64,000 nucleotides of DNA, from positions 124,539,211 through 124,603,210 of the forward strand of contig NC_045439.1 of NCBI RefSeq assembly GCF_002776525.5, written 5' to 3'. The translations under genes and the position numbers were made by a program. The DNA is from Piliocolobus tephrosceles (lineage: Eukaryota > Chordata > Mammalia > Primates > Cercopithecidae). Below, one piece after another: positions 46,250 through 60,187 of the stretch. The stretch's first letter is position 1. Each line of letters starts with the position of its first letter. Below the pieces are notes generated by a model, which was not told where the DNA came from, did no database searches, and saw only the letters and a list, made by a program, of their open reading frames with translations.

Positions 46250-48560
46250 TAAATACAATTTCAATTTTCTTAAATTTATTGAGACTTGTTTTGTGGCCTA
46301 TCATATGGTCTTTCCTGGAGAATGCTCCATGTGCTGATGAATAGAATGTATATTCTACAGTTGTTGGGTAGAATATTCTGTAAATACCTGTTAAGCTCAT
46401 TTATTCTAGGATATAGTTTAAATTCATTGCTTCTTTGTTGACTTTCTGTCTTGATGACCTGTCTAGTGCTGTTAGTGAAGGATTGAAGTCCCCTCCTCTT
46501 ATTGTGTTGTTGTCTGTCTCATCTCTTAGGTCTAGTAGCAATTGTTTTATAAATTTGGGAACTCCAGTGTTAGGTGCATATATATTTAGGATTGTGATAT
46601 TTTCCTGTTGGACAATTCTTTCATCATTATATAATGACCCTCTTTGTCTTTTTTAACTGCTGTTGCTTTAAAGTTTGTTTTGTCTGATACAGGAATAGCT
46701 ACTCCTGCTTTAGCATTCATTTGCGTGGAATATCTTTTTCCACCCCTTTACCTTAAGTTTATGAGTCCTTTTGTGTCAGGTGAGTCTCTTGAAGACAGCA
46801 GATACTTGGTTGGTCAATTCTTATCCATTCTGCCATTCTCTATCTTTTAAGTGGAACACGTAGGCCCTTTACATTTAATGTTAGTATTGAGATATCAGGT
46901 ACCATTCTATTCATCATGCTATTTGTTGCATGAGTACCTTGGTTTTTTATTGTGTTTTTGTTTTACAGATCCTGTGAGATTTATGTGTTAAGGAGGTTCT
47001 ATTTTGGTGTATTTCAAGGATTTGTTTCAAGATTTAGAGGTCCTTTTAGCAGTTCTTGTAGTGTTGGCTTGGTAGTGGTGAATTCTCTCAGCATTTATTT
47101 GTCCAAAAAAGACTGTATCTTTCTTTTATTTATGAATCTTAGTTTCACTGGATACAAAATCCTTTGCTGATAATTGTTTTGTTTAAGTACCCTGAAGATA
47201 GGGCCCCAATCCCTTCTAGCTTGTAGGATTTCTGCTGAGAAATCTCTTATTAATATGAGAGGTTTTCCTTTATAGGTTACCTGGTGCTTTTGCCTTACAA
47301 CTCTTAAGATTCTTCCCTTCATCTTGACTTTACATAATCTGATGACTATGTGCCTGGGCGATAATCTTCTTTGCAATAAATTTGGCAGGTGTTCTTTGAG
47401 CTTCTTGTATTTGGATGTCTAGATCTCCAGCAAGGCTGTAGAAGTTTTTCTCGATTATTCACTCAAATATGTTTTCCAAACTTTTGATTTCTCTTCTTCC
47501 TCACGAACACCAATTATTCTTAGGTTTGGTCATTTAATATAATCCCAGACTTCTTGGAGGCTTTGTTAACTTTTTTATTCTTTTTTCTTAGTATTTGTTA
47601 GATTGTGTTAATTTGAAAGCCTTGTCTTTGAGCTCCAAGCTTCTTCCTCTGCCTGTTCAACTCCATTGCTGAGACTTTCCAGTGCATTTTGCATTTCTCT
47701 AAGTGTGCCTTTTCGTTTCCAGAAGTTGTGATTGTCATTTATTTATGCTATCTATTTCACTGAATATTTTTTCTTTCATATCTTTTATCTTTTTTAATTT
47801 CACTAAGTTGGACTTCACCTTTCTCTGGTGCCTCCTTGATTAACTTAATAATTGACCTTCTGAATTATTTTTCTGGAAATTCAGGGATTTCATCTTGGTT
47901 TGGATCCATTGCTAGTGATCCAGTGTGATCTTTCGGGGGTGTTAAAGAATCTTGTTTTTTGGTATTACCAGAACTGTTTTTCTGGTTCCTTCTCATTTGG
48001 GTGGACTATGTCAGAAAGAAGATCTGGGGCTCAAGGGCTGATATTCAGATTTATTTGTCCCATGGTGTGTTTCCTTGATGTCTGCTATCTCCCTTCCTGT
48101 GGGGATGTGGATTCCTGGGAACCAGACTGTAGTGATCATTTTTCTCTTCTGCATCTAGCCACCCAGTGGAGCTACTGGGCTCTGGGCTGGTATTGTGCAG
48201 GGGGTGTCTGCATAGAGTCTTGTGATGTGAACCATCTTCAGGAGTCTCAGTCATGGATAGCAGCACCTGCTCCAGTGGAGGTAGCAGGGAGAGAAATGGA
48301 CTCTGTGAGGGTCCTTAGTTATAATTTTGCCTATTGTACTAGTCTTATGTTGGTTGGCCTCCAGCCAGGAGGTGGTGTTTTCAAGAGAGCATCAGCTGTG
48401 GTAATGAAAGGAGGACCAGGCAGTGGGCAGGGTCCTAGAGCTCCTAAAAGAATGTGTCCTTTGTCTTCAGCTACCAGGGCATGTAGACAAGGATCATCAG
48501 GTGGGGGCAGAGCTAGGCATGTCTGAACTCAAACTGTCCTTGGGCGGGGCTTGCTGAGGC
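46250..48560 (-). mobile_element. L1 (older L1P-type): ORF2 start, ORF1 and 5' UTR, 3' part missing
   Basis: Reading the plus strand, the endonuclease part of ORF2 (46300-46900) comes first. The C-terminal part of ORF1 follows, with about 90 codons open on the minus strand at 47376-47095, then a 5'-UTR-like region (about 47900-48560, ending uncertainly). The 3' two thirds of ORF2 and the 3' UTR are absent on the left. The 208-codon plus-strand frame at 47900-48526 lies antisense in the 5' UTR and is not a gene. Confidence 0.75.
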
Positions 48561-49099
48561 TGCTGTGAAAGACGGGAGTGTAGTTCTAAGGGCAATGAAG
48601 TTGCTTGGCTGGTCTCACTCCCAGCATTTTAGTGCCCCCACCAACAGCACCAAGTGCTTTTGATGCCCTCCTAACAACATCAAGTTTATTTCCAGGCAGA
48701 AGGTGAGCAGAACTGAGAACTTGCCCCAGGCTACCAGTCTCCTGGCTGAGAAAACAAACAGAGCTTTCAGGTTTCACACCTTTCCACCTGCTTCAGCTTC
48801 TGTGCTGTGTCTGCACTCTCAATTTCCCCCTCCCCTGAATTCAGTCCAGAAAACTTTGAGTTGAGTCAAAACTGTTACAAAGTTCAGCTGGATGTTTCCT
48901 CCTCCCTGTGGTTTTTTCCCAGTTCCTCTGGCAGCCCTCCCCAAGGACCTCTGTGGAACAAAGTTAGAAATAGCTTCCCTGAGGACTGAGATTACCCACA
49001 GGACTCTTCCTACTGCTTCTTCTACCCCTGTATTTCGCTCCACTCTCTAAATTTGTCTCAGCTCCAGGTAAGGTTAAACATACTACCTTTGCAGCAAAA
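48561..49099. other. Unassigned, perhaps more L1 5' UTR
   Basis: Moderate GC with no V-gene landmark. It could extend the preceding L1 5' UTR, but I cannot fix a boundary. Confidence 0.35.
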
Positions 49100-52000
49100 C
49101 TAACTATGAGAAAACTCTATACCTATTAAACAGTCATTCTCCACTTCTCCTCCTCATCCACTGGTAAACACCAGTCTACTTTCTGACTCTACAAATTCAC
49201 CTATTCTGGATGTTCGATATAAATAGAATCATACAACAGGTGATATTTTATGTCTGGTTTCTTTAGCTTAACATAAAGCTTTTGAAGGTCAATCAGTACT
49301 TCATTTGTTTTTGTAGCTTAATAATATTCTTTTTGTAGCTCTATCACATTTTGTTTATTCATTCACTGATGGACATTTGGCTTGTTTCCATCTTTTGGCT
49401 GTTGTCAATAATGCTACTATAAACATTCATATATACATTTTTCAATTCTTTTGGTTATATATCTAGGATTGGAATTGTTGGATCATATTATAATTCTATA
49501 TTTAACTTTTGAGGAACAACCAAACTGTTTTCCACAATGGCTGCACCATTTTACATTTCCACCAGCAATTGATGAGGTTTCCAAATTCCCCACATTCTCA
49601 CCAACACTTACTTTCATTTTTTCTAAATTATAGCCATCCTACTTGAGTGTGAAGTGGTATAATTTGCAATTCTCTGATGACTAAAAATGTTGAGTACTTT
49701 TTATATGTTTGTTGGCCATTTGTACATCTTCTTTGTAAAAATGTCTATTAAAGTCTTTTGCCAATTTTTAATCAGATTGTTTGTCTATTTGGGGTTGGGC
49801 TATAGGAGTGCTTTATTCTACATACTAGAACCTTGTCAGATAAATTATTCATAAATATTTTCTCCCATCCTTTAGATTTTCTTCTTACTTTCTTGATATG
49901 TCCTTTTACAGACAAGTGTTATTAATCTTGAAGAAGTCCAATGTATCTACTTTACCTTGTATTGCTTGTGTTTTGAGTGTCATTTCTTTTCTTTTTTTTT
50001 AATACTTTAAGTTCTAGGGCACATGTGCACAACGTGCAGGTTTGTTACATATGTATACATGTGCCATGTTGGTGTGCTGTACCAATTAACTCATCATTTA
50101 CATTAGGTATTTCTCCTAATGCTATCACTCCCGCCTCCCTTCACCCCATGACAGGCCCCAGTGTGTGATGTTCCCCTTCCTGTGTCCAAGTATTCTCATT
50201 GTTCAATTCCTACCTATGAGTGAGAACATGCAGTGTTTGGTTTTCTGTCCTTGCGATAGTTTCCTGAGAATGATGGGTTCCAGCTTCATCCATGTCCCTA
50301 CAAAGGACATGAACTCATCCTTTTTTATGACTGCATAGTGTTCCATGGTGTATATGTGCCACATTTTCTTAATCCAGTCTATCATTTATGGGCATTTGGG
50401 TTGGTTCCAAGTCTTTGCTATTGTGAATAGTGCCACAATAAACATACATGGGCATGTGTCTTTATAGCAGCATGATTTATAATCCTTTGGATATATACCC
50501 AGTAAGGGGATGGCTGGGTCAAATGGTATTTCTAGTTCTAGATCCTTGAGGAATCGCCGCACTGTCTTCCACAATGATTGAACTAGTTTACAGTCCCACC
50601 AACAGTGTAAAAGCATTCCTATTTCTTCACATCCTCTCCAGCACCTGTTGTTTCCTGACTTTTTAATGATTGCAATTCTAACTGGTGTGAGATGGTACCT
50701 CATTGTGGTTTTGATTTGCATTTCTCTGATGGCCAGTGATGATGAGCAATTTTTCATGTGTCTGTAGGCTGCATAAATGTCTTCTTTTGAGAAGTGTCTG
50801 TTCATATCCTTCACCCACTTTTTGATGGGGTTGTTTGATTTTTTCCTGTAAATTTGTTTAAGTTCTTTGTAGATTCTGGATATTAGCCCTTTGTCATGGG
50901 TAGATTGCAAAAGTTTTCTACCATTCTGTAGGTTGCCTGTTCAATCTGATGGTAGTTTCTTTTGATGTGCAGAAGCTCTTTAGCTTAATTAGATCCCATT
51001 TGTCAGTTTTGACTTTTGTTGCCATTGCTTTTGGTGTTTTAGACATGAAGTCCTTGCCCATGCCTATGTCCTGAATGGTATTGCCTAGGTTTTCTTCTAG
51101 GGTTTTTGTGGTTTTAGGTCTAACATTTAAGTCTTTAATCTATCTTGAATTAATTTTTGTATATGGTGTAAGGAAAGGATCCAGTTTCAGCTTTTTACAT
51201 ATGGCTAGCCAGTTTTCCCAGCACTTTTGTTAAATAGGGAATCCTTTCCCCATGTCTTGTTTTTGTCAGGTTTGTCAAAGATCAGATAGTTGTAGATGTG
51301 TGGTATTATTTCTGAGGGCTCTGTTCTGTTCCACTGGTCTATGTCTCTGTTTTGGAACCAGTACCATGCTGTTTTGGTTACAGTAGCCTTGTAGTTTAGT
51401 TTGAAGTCAGGTAGCGTGATGCCTCCATCTTTGTTCTTCTGGCTTAGGAGTGTCTTGGCAATTGGTTCCATATGAACTTTAAAGTAGTTTTTTCCAATTC
51501 TGTGAAGAAAGTCATTGGTAGCTTGATGGGGATGGCATTGAATTTCTAAATTACTTTGGGCAGTATGACCATTTTCATGCTATTGATTCTTCCTATCCAT
51601 GAACATGGAATGTTCTTCCATTTGTTTGTGTCCTCTTTTATTTCATTGAGCAGTGGTTTGTAGTTCTCCTTGAAGAGGTCCTTCACATCCCTTGTAAGTT
51701 GGATTCCTAGGTATTTTATTCTCTTTGAAGCTATTGTGAATGGGAGTTCATTCATGATTTGGCTCTCTGTCTATTATTGGTGTATAGGAATGCTTGTGAT
51801 TTTTGCACGTTGATTTTGTGTCCTGACACTGCTGAAGTTGCTTATCAGCTTCAGGAGATTGGGGCTGAGATGATGGAGTTTTCCAAATAGACAATCATGT
51901 CATCTGCAAACAGGGACAATTTGACTTCCTCTTTGCCTAATTGAATCGCCTGTATTTCTTTCTCCTGTCTGATTGCCCTGGCCAGAACTTCCAACATCCT

Positions 52001-55000
52001 GTTGAATAGGAGTGGTGAGAGAGGGCATCCCTGTCTTGTGCCAGTTTTCAAAGGGAATGCTTCCAGTTTTTGCCCATTCAGTATGATCTTGACTGTGGGT
52101 TTCTCATAAATAGCTCTTATGATTTTGAGATATGTCCCATCAATACCTAACTTACTGAGAGTTTTTAGCATGAAGGGCTGTTGAATTTTGTTGAAGGCGT
52201 TTTCTGCATCTATTGAGATAATCATGTGGTTTTTGTCTTTGGTTCTGTTTATATGCTGGATTACATTTATTGATTTGCGTATGTTGAACCAGTCTTGCAT
52301 CCCTGGGATGAAGCCCACTTGATCATGGTGGATAAGCTTTTTGATGTGCTGCTGGATTCTGTTTGCCAGTATTTTATTGAGGATTTTTGCACTGATGTTC
52401 GTCAGGGATATTGGTCTAAAATTCTCTTTTTTTGTTGTGTCTCTGCCAGGCTTTGATATCAGGATGATGCTCGCCTCATAAAATGAGTTAGGGAGGATTC
52501 CCTCTTTTTTTATCAATTGGAATAGTTTCAGAAGGAATGGTACCAGCTCCTTCTTGTACCTCTGGTAGAATTCGGCTATGAATCCTTCTGGTCCTGGACC
52601 TTTTTTGGCTGGTAAGCTATTAATTATTGCCTCAATTTCAGAGCCTGTTATTGGTCTATTCAGGGATTCAACTTCTTCCTGGTTTAGTCTTGAAAGGGTG
52701 TATGTATCCAGGAATTTATCAATTTCTTCTAGATTTTCTAGTTTATTTGCATAGAGGTGTTTATAGAGGTATATTCTCTGATGGTAGTTTGCCTTTCTGT
52801 GGGATCAGTGGTGATAACCCCTTTATCATTTTTATTGCATCTATTTGATCCTTCTCTCTTTTCTTCTTTATTAGTCTTGCTAGCAGTGTATCAATTGTGT
52901 TGATCTTTTAAAAAAACCAGCTCCCGGTTTCATTGATTTTTTGAAGGGTTTTTTGTGTCTTTATCTCCTTCAGTTCTGCTCTGATCTTATTTATTTCTTG
53001 CCTTCTGCTAACTTTTGAATGTGTTTGCTCTTGCATCTCTAGTTCTTTTAATTGTGATGTTAGGGTGTCATTTTAGATCTTTCCTGCTTTCTCTTGTGGA
53101 CATTTAGTGCTACAAATTTCCCTCTACACACTGCTTTAAATGTATCCCAGAGATTCTGGTATGTTGTGTCTTTGTTCTCATTCATTTCAAAGAACATCTT
53201 TATTTCTGCCTTCATTTCTTTATGTACCCAGTAGTCATTCAGGAGCAGGTTGTTCAGTTTCCATGTAGTTGAGTGGTTTTGAGTGAGTTTCTTAATCCTG
53301 AGTTCTAGTTTGAGTGCACTGTGGTCTGAGAGACAGTTTGTTATAATTTCTGTTCTTTTACGTTTGCTGAATAGTGCTTTACTTCCAACTATGTGGTCAA
53401 TTTTGGAATAAGTGCGATGTGGTGCTGAGAAGAATGTACATTCTGTTGATTTGGGATGGAGAGTTCTGTAGATGTCTATTAGGTCTGCTTGGTGCAGACC
53501 TGAGTTCAATTCCAGGATATCCTAGTTAACTTTCTGTCTCGTTGATCTGTCTAATGTTGACAGTGGGGGGTTAAGGTCTCCCATTATTATTGTGAGGGAG
53601 TCTAAGTCTCTTTGTAGTTCTCTAAGGACTTGCTTTATGAATCTGGGTGCTCTTGTATTGGGTGCATATATATTTAGGATAGTTTGCTCTTCTTGACGAA
53701 TTGATCCCTTTACCATTATGTAATGGCCTTCTTTACCTCGTTTGAACTTTGTTGGTTTAAAGTCTCTTTTGTCAGAAACTAGGATTACAACCCTTGCCTT
53801 TTTTGTTTTCCATTTGCTTGGTAGATCTTCCTCCATCCCTTTATTTTGAGCCTATGTGTGTCTCTGCACATGAGATGGGTCTCCTGAATACAGCACACTG
53901 ATGCATCTTGACTCTTTATCCAGTTCGCCAGTCTGCATCTTTTAATTGGAGCATTTAGCCCACATACTTTTAAGGTTAATATTGTTATGTGTGAATTTGA
54001 TCCTGTCGTTATGATGTTAGCTGGTTATTTTGCTCGTTAGTTAATGCAGTTTCTTCCTAACATCAATGGGCTTTACAATTTGGCATGTTTTTGCAGTGGC
54101 TGCTACCACTTGTTCCTTTCCATATTTAGTGCTTCCTTCAGGAGCTCTTGTAAGGCAGGCCTGGTGGTGACAAAATCTCTAAGCATTTGCTTGTCTGTAA
54201 AGGATTTTATTTCTCCTTCACTTATGAAGCATAGTTTGGCTGGATATGAAATTTTGGGTTGAAAATTCTTTTCTTTAAGAACGTTGAATATTGGCCCCCA
54301 CTCTCTTCTGGCTTGTAGAGTTTCTGTCAAGAGATCCACTGTTAGTCTGATGGGCTTCCCTTTGTGAGTAAACCCGATCTTTCTCTCTGGCTGCCCTTAA
54401 CATTTTTTCCTTCATTTCAGCTTTGGTGTATCTCACTATTATGTATGTGTCTTGGAGTTGCTCTTCTCGAGGAGTATCTTTGTGGCATTCTCTGTATTTC
54501 CTGAGTTTGAATGTTGGCCTGCCTTGCTAGGTTGAGGGAGTTCTCCTGGATAATATCCTGCAGAGTGTTTTCCAACTTGGTTCCATTCTCCCCGTCACTT
54601 TCAGATACACCAATCAGATGTAGATTTGGTCTTTCCACATAGTCCCATATTTCTTGGAGGCTTTGTTCATTTGTTTTTACTCTTTTTTTCTCTAAACTTC
54701 TCTTCTCACTTCATTTCATTCATTTGATCTTCAATCACTGATATCCTTTCTTCCAGTTGATTGAATCGGCTACTGAAGCTTGTGCATGCGTCACATTCTT
54801 ATGCCATGGTGTTCAGCTAGCTCCTTCAGGTCATTTAAGGACTTCTCTACACTTGCTATTCTAGTTAGCCATTCATCTAATCTTTTTTCAAGGTTGTTAG
54901 CTTCTTTTCGATGAGTTCAAACATCCTCCTTTAGCTCAGAGAAGTTTGCTATTACCGATTGTCTGAAGCCTTCTTCTCTCAACTCATCAAAGCCATTCTC

Positions 55001-56480
55001 CATCCAGCTTTGTTCCATTGCTGGTGAGGAGCTGCGTTCCTTTGGAGGAAAAGAGGCACTCTGATTTTTTAGAATTTTCAGGTTTTCTGCTCTGGTTTCT
55101 CCCCATCTTTGTGATTTTATCTACCTTTGGTCTTTGATGGTGGTGACATACAGATGGGGTTTTGGTGTGGATGTCCTTTCTGTTTGTTAGTTTTCCTTCT
55201 AACAGTCAGGACCCTCAGCTGCAGGTCTGTTGGAGTTTGCTGGAGGTCCACTCCAGACGCTGTTTGCCTGGGTATCACCAGCGGAGGCTGCAGAACAGCA
55301 AATGCTGCTGCCTGATCGTTCCTCTGGAAGCTTCATCTCAGAGGGGCACCCGGCCATGTGAGGTGTCAGTCAGCCCCTACTTGGGGGTGCCTCCCAATTA
55401 GGCTACTCAGGGGTCAGGGATCCACTTGTGGAGGCAGTCTGCCCGTTCTCAGATCTCAAACTCCGTGCTGGGAGAACCACTACTCTCTTCAAAGCTGTCA
55501 GACAGGGACGTTTAAGTCTGCAGAAGTTTCTGCTGCCTTTTGTTCAGCTATGCCCTGCCCCCAGAGGTGGAGTCTACAGAGGCAGGCAAGCCTTTTTGAG
55601 CTGCTGTGGGCTCCACCCAGTTTGAGCTTCCCGGCTGCTTTGTTTACCTACTCAAGCCTCAGCAATGGCGGGTGCCCCTCCTTGGGGTGTCATTTCTAAG
55701 AATCTAGTGCCAAGTCCAAGGTCATAAAGATTTACTCCTGTGTTTTCTTCTAAGAGTTTTATAGTTTAGCTTTTAATTTAGATATTTGGTCCACTTTGAG
55801 TTGATTTTTTCATATGGTATGAGACAGAGGTCTAACTTCATTCTTTTGCATACAGATATCCAGTTGTCCCAGTACCATTTGTCAAGCAGATCATTCTTTC
55901 CTCCACTGACATGTCTTGACAGCTTTGTTGAAAATTAACTAACCATAGGAATATGGTTTATATCTGGACTCTCAATCTATTCTATTGAGCTTATTTCTTG
56001 GGCTTATCATCATTGGGTTTATTTCAGGATTCTCAATCTATTTTATTGATCTGTATGTCTATCCTTATGCCATTAGCATAATGCCTTTGTCACCATAGCT
56101 TGTAGTAAGTTTTGAAATATAAAAGTATGAGTCTTCCCACCTTATTGTTCAAGATTATTTTGGCCATTCTGGGCCCCTTGCAATTTTGAGTGAATTTTAA
56201 AATCAGATTTTCCATTTCTGCAAAAAAGAAAAAAAAAGGTCATTAGGATTTTGATAGAAATTGCATTGAGTCTGTCAACCATTTGGAGTAGTTTGCTGTT
56301 TTAACAATATTAAGTCTTCCAATCCATGAACACAGAATGTCTTTACAGTTATTGAGGCCTTCTCTAATTTCTTTCAGCAATGTTTTATAGTTTGTGGTGT
56401 ACAAATTTTATGCCTCTTTGATTAAAATACTCCTAAGTATTTTGTATGCTGTTGTAAATGAAATTGTTTTCTTATGTCAT
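49100..56480 (-). mobile_element. Old L1M ORF2, host of a nested young L1
   Basis: Old ORF2 text in reverse runs 49100-49987 (gttgtcaataatgctactat, gaccaacc-type text, ttgtttgtctatttggggtt). It resumes at 55687-56480 (ttctaagagttttatagttt, catatggtatgagacagagg, ccatttgtcaagcagatcat). The two pieces are contiguous once the insertion at 49988-55686 is set aside. Confidence 0.85.
49988..55686 (-). mobile_element. Near-full-length L1PA-type insertion (5.7 kb)
   Basis: Perfect 11-bp target-site duplication gtgtcatttct (49977-49987, 55687-55697). In order on the plus strand: poly-A complement and 3' UTR (49988-50150), ORF2 in reverse with the reverse transcriptase block (about 51850-52520, containing the F-A-D-D motif) and endonuclease block (about 53060-53840), ORF1 (about 54100-55000), and part of the 5' UTR (to 55686). 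ORF2 is split by several stops and frameshifts, so it cannot move itself. The first few hundred bases of the 5' UTR appear missing. Confidence 0.95.
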
Positions 56481-57185
56481 TTTCAGATTGTAGTGTTTTA
56501 TATAAATCCTCTGTTGCTTTTTAAATAATATTTCTCTTTAAGTGATTTCTTCATGGTTAAGTTATTTTTAGGGAGATAGTGTGGGTAAGGCTTCAGAAGA
56601 ATGTTCTAGGCCAATAAGGACACTCCCCAGCTCACAGTGAAGCCCTACATAGTACATATTTTGTGTCTGTGAGATTGCAAGGTGATTTGACCTTCTCTCT
56701 TCATTGGTTAACAAAGGTAAGTAGCTGTAGAGTTGCTTGTCATGCATAGATTCTTCTTCATAGTTAGTGCTGTTGCAAAGATAGTATGTTTAAGATTTCT
56801 TCATTCAACCTTGCCTCTTCTGTTACACTGTAATACCAAGTAGGTTACAGAGACTTACAGCCTTTCGTGATTATGTTCCAATGTACGGCTAACCATTGGC
56901 CCCTATGCAGAAATCTATGCTGTGCTGACTCTGTCCAAACTCTGTAATGTAGTCATCCTCTCCTGGCATCTTCCTTTACCCTGATCTAATTTCAGATGCA
57001 GTCATTAGCTCTTCTAATGAGTGTATTTTCACACTTAAAGTGTTGCCTTTTAATTTAAAAAGATGATATTTCTCCCTTTCTCATTCATTTTCCTTATCGT
57101 CTTCAGTTTGTTTTAGAGACGACAATAAAGGGCAGTTAAGTCTTTATTCTGCATCTTCCATTTCTAGTTTTTCAAACCTAATCCC
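56481..57185. other. No recognisable gene or repeat
   Basis: AT-rich, nothing V-like. No firm transposon landmarks seen. Confidence 0.4.
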
Positions 57186-57400
57186 CATTGAATGCTTAAT
57201 ATGTGCTACGGCATATTTTATGTGCATTATCTGTTAATCATCTATTAATCCTAATTACCACTCCAATGATATAGACATTATTATTATTACACCCAACTTA
57301 TAGATAAGGAAACTGAAGCTGAAAGGGATTATTTGCTTAAAGTAACACTGATAACAAATGCTGGAATCAGGGCTTAGACCCAAATACATTTGACTCCAAA
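57186..57400 (-). mobile_element. MIR element
   Basis: Reverse MIR: attgaatgcttaatatgtgc, taatcctaattaccactcca, acttatagataaggaaactg, aaagtaacactgataac, atcagggcttagaccc. Confidence 0.75.
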
Positions 57401-57451
57401 GCTACTTTCAATTGCCATGCTATTTTTTTATTTTAACATTAAGTTATAGTT

Positions 57452-57763
57452 GGCCAGGCGTGGTGGCTCACGCCTGTAGTCCCAGCACTTTGGGAGGCCA
57501 AGGCAGGCGGATCACAAGGTCAGGAGATTGAGAACATCCTGGCTAACACGGTGAAACCCTGTCTCTACTAAAACCACAAAAAAAAATTAGCCAGGTGTGG
57601 TGGCGGGCGCCTGTAGTCCCAGCTACTCAGTAGGCTGAGGGAAGAGAATGGCATGAACCCGGGAGGTGGAGCTTGCAGTGAGCCGAGATCGCGCCACTGC
57701 ACTCCAGCCTGGGCGACAGAGCCAGACTCCGTCTCAAAAAAATAAAAATAAAAATAAAAAAAA
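57452..57763 (+). mobile_element. AluY-type SINE
   Basis: ggccaggcgtggtggctcac to (aaaat)n tail. ttaacatt before and taacatt after suggest the duplication. Confidence 0.94.
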
Positions 57764-58504
57764 TAACATTGGGTAAGTCTAATCCCAAGATAGCAAGCTT
57801 TAGGGTCAAGGGCCAAATTGAGACTGCAGATGTATATTGCCTGCCCCACCCAATGCATTTTAAATGTTTTCAATCAACAATATTTAAAACCTGGGTGATT
57901 TTTTGAGCAACTCAGGATTTCCACCTCCTTTTGAAAAAGCAGAAGATCTAGCAGCACTGGGCTGGACAGTTTCCACACAGCAGTAGTTAGTGTGTCCTAA
58001 ATAGTAGCCATTTATTTGAGAAGATGCATTTACTCCCTGGTTAGCAATAGTCCCTACCCAGTTCTCTTGATTCATTTATATTACCTGCCTGACCCCTGAC
58101 ATATCTGAGTTTGTGACCCTTTATCTAATCCCTCTTTTACAGGAGAAACCTAAAAATGTTTTTGTACCACTAATTATTTTATTTTCATAGGAAGAATCTG
58201 TCTTCCTGTAATTATTTTTCACACTGCCTAATTTCCAGACCCTTCATCATCCTGCTTTCCCTCTGCTAGAATTTCAGAATTTGCAAATGTGGGAGAAGTG
58301 AACTAATGGGGATAGAGCAGCAGAATTTATGTCTCTCTTTGGACTGTGAGACTTTACTTTATGACTATACAAATAGGCTAGGACCATATACATTTTTCAC
58401 TAAAATTAAGGCAAATGACACCAAAACACTCTCCAAGAAAAGACTTCCAAAAGCAAGGGGAAAATTAATATTCTAATTCTACATTCTAACCAAATTGTTC
58501 TAAA
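57764..58504. other. No recognisable gene or repeat
   Basis: Single-copy-looking. The minus-strand frame at 57884-58075 has no recognisable domain and does not resemble TRAV1. Confidence 0.4.
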
Positions 58505-58665
58505 CCATTGGTTCTTAAAGAGTGGTCTCTAGAACAGCATGAGCTCGGAACTTGTTATAAATACAAATTCTCAGGCCCATATCAGACCTACTGAATCAGA
58601 ACTTTGTGTTTTAACAAGTCCTCCACATGATTCCAATGCATGCTAAAGTCTGAGAACCACTGTCT
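58505..58665 (-). mobile_element. MER5A-type hAT-Charlie DNA transposon
   Basis: Terminal inverted ends ccattggttcttaaagagtg and tctgagaaccactg enclose ttataaatacaaattctcag, cctactgaatcagaactttg and tgattccaatgcatgctaaa, the usual MER5A body. Confidence 0.85.
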
Positions 58666-59691
58666 TAGACTATTGTTATTTTCAAAAAGCTGTGACTAAC
58701 AAACCACAAGATTTAAACCCAGCTCCAGCATGAACGCTGCCTGACTCCAAACACACATCCTCCTTTCCAGCATGTCTTCTTATTTCCTTGCCAGCAGTCA
58801 CTGCTTTCTTGGCTAACTGTTCACAACCTTTATCCAATGTATCCATTCTAGAAATGCAGGAAAGACTGTTGTCAACCTAATTATTCATGACTTAGTGATT
58901 ATAACTTCTAACTTTTTGAATTTTGATATATTCTTCTAACTCTAATCTTCTCACATCTCTCTTGTTCTGTAGGACTTTTCAAAGATAACCAAAAAACTGT
59001 TTCTCTGCAAACAAGTCCACTATTCTGGGGTCTATTTCATCTAGTCCTGATGACAGAGCCATTTTAAATGGATAGACATTACCAGATTTTTCTTTTGATT
59101 TACAGCTCTATTAATCATGTTTATTTTGCCATTTTCAGTTTTAGAATTATTATACCTGACATGGAACAATGCTTTTCAAGCTTTATATATCATGACACGT
59201 GTAGAAAATAATATTTTAACAGCACGCTGTTGTGAAACAAACAGATACAACCAGGGGCAACTGGTGTAAGGACTTCAGTCACCCTGGACCACATGAAAGG
59301 ACCAGTATCTCTGAATCCTTGTAATACAGCAAGATACACTAATGTTGCAGGGCACATCAGGAACCGAGTTTTGATTTAGAAATGGAAGCTTAGCCAAAAT
59401 TAAGAAATTATGCCAAAGACCATCTCCTCTTATTTGTAACAAGTTTTGCTTTGGCTTGTTCTGTGCTTTAAACTTGTTTATTCCCACAGCTTCAAGAAAT
59501 AACCCTATTTATATTCTTGATTACCAGTGACAACCTTCAACTACACATGCACATACACACACTTTTGCCTTTTAAATTTTGTTCTTAACTGAGAATCATT
59601 TATACAATCATATGATATCTTCAGGTATCTTTACCTATTCTTCCTTTACAAGATTGTCAGATTGCCATAATTTCACTTAAAAATTCCCAGG
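58666..59691. other. No recognisable gene or repeat
   Basis: No V-gene or transposon landmarks that I can support. Confidence 0.4.
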
Positions 59692-59992
59692 GGACTGGGC
59701 ATGGTGTCTCACACCTGTAATCCCATCACTTTGGAAGTCAAGGCAAGAGGATTGATTGAGGCTAGGAGTTCAAGACCAACCTGGGCAACATAATGAGACC
59801 CCCATCTTTACAAAATTAAAATTGAAAACATTAGCTAGGCATGCTGGTTGGCTCATACAGTCCCATCTACTGAGGAGGCTGAAGCAAGGCAGTTAATTGA
59901 ACCCAGGAGTTTGAGGCTGCAGTGAGATATGATAGTGTCACTGCAGTCCAACTTAGGAGACAGAGGGAGACGCTGTTACCAAAAAAATAAAA
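59692..59992 (+). mobile_element. AluJ-type SINE (old, diverged)
   Basis: ggactgggcatggtgtctca, ctgtaatcccatcactttgg, gaggctgcagtgagatatga, then an A-rich end. Confidence 0.85.
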
Positions 59993-60187
59993 TCTATGAT
60001 AATCTGTGTTATCTTTTAGTGTTTCTGGCCGTGAAATTATACCTATCTTTTTCCTAATTTTTTTAGATTAACTTTCCTAATATCCAGGAAACATCTAGCT
60101 ATGCCCAGCAGTTCCTCCCCAGTTTTTGCAAACTCCAAATTTATATTGACACATACTCTCTCCAAGTTCCTGATACTTCCATAATAC

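Noticed and set aside
47900..48526. 208-codon plus-strand open frame
   Set aside because: It lies antisense to an L1 5' UTR and contains no recognisable domain.
50203..53836. Minus-strand frames with reverse transcriptase and endonuclease similarity
   Set aside because: They are pieces of one L1 ORF2 split by stops and frameshifts, so they are annotated as part of the element and not as genes.
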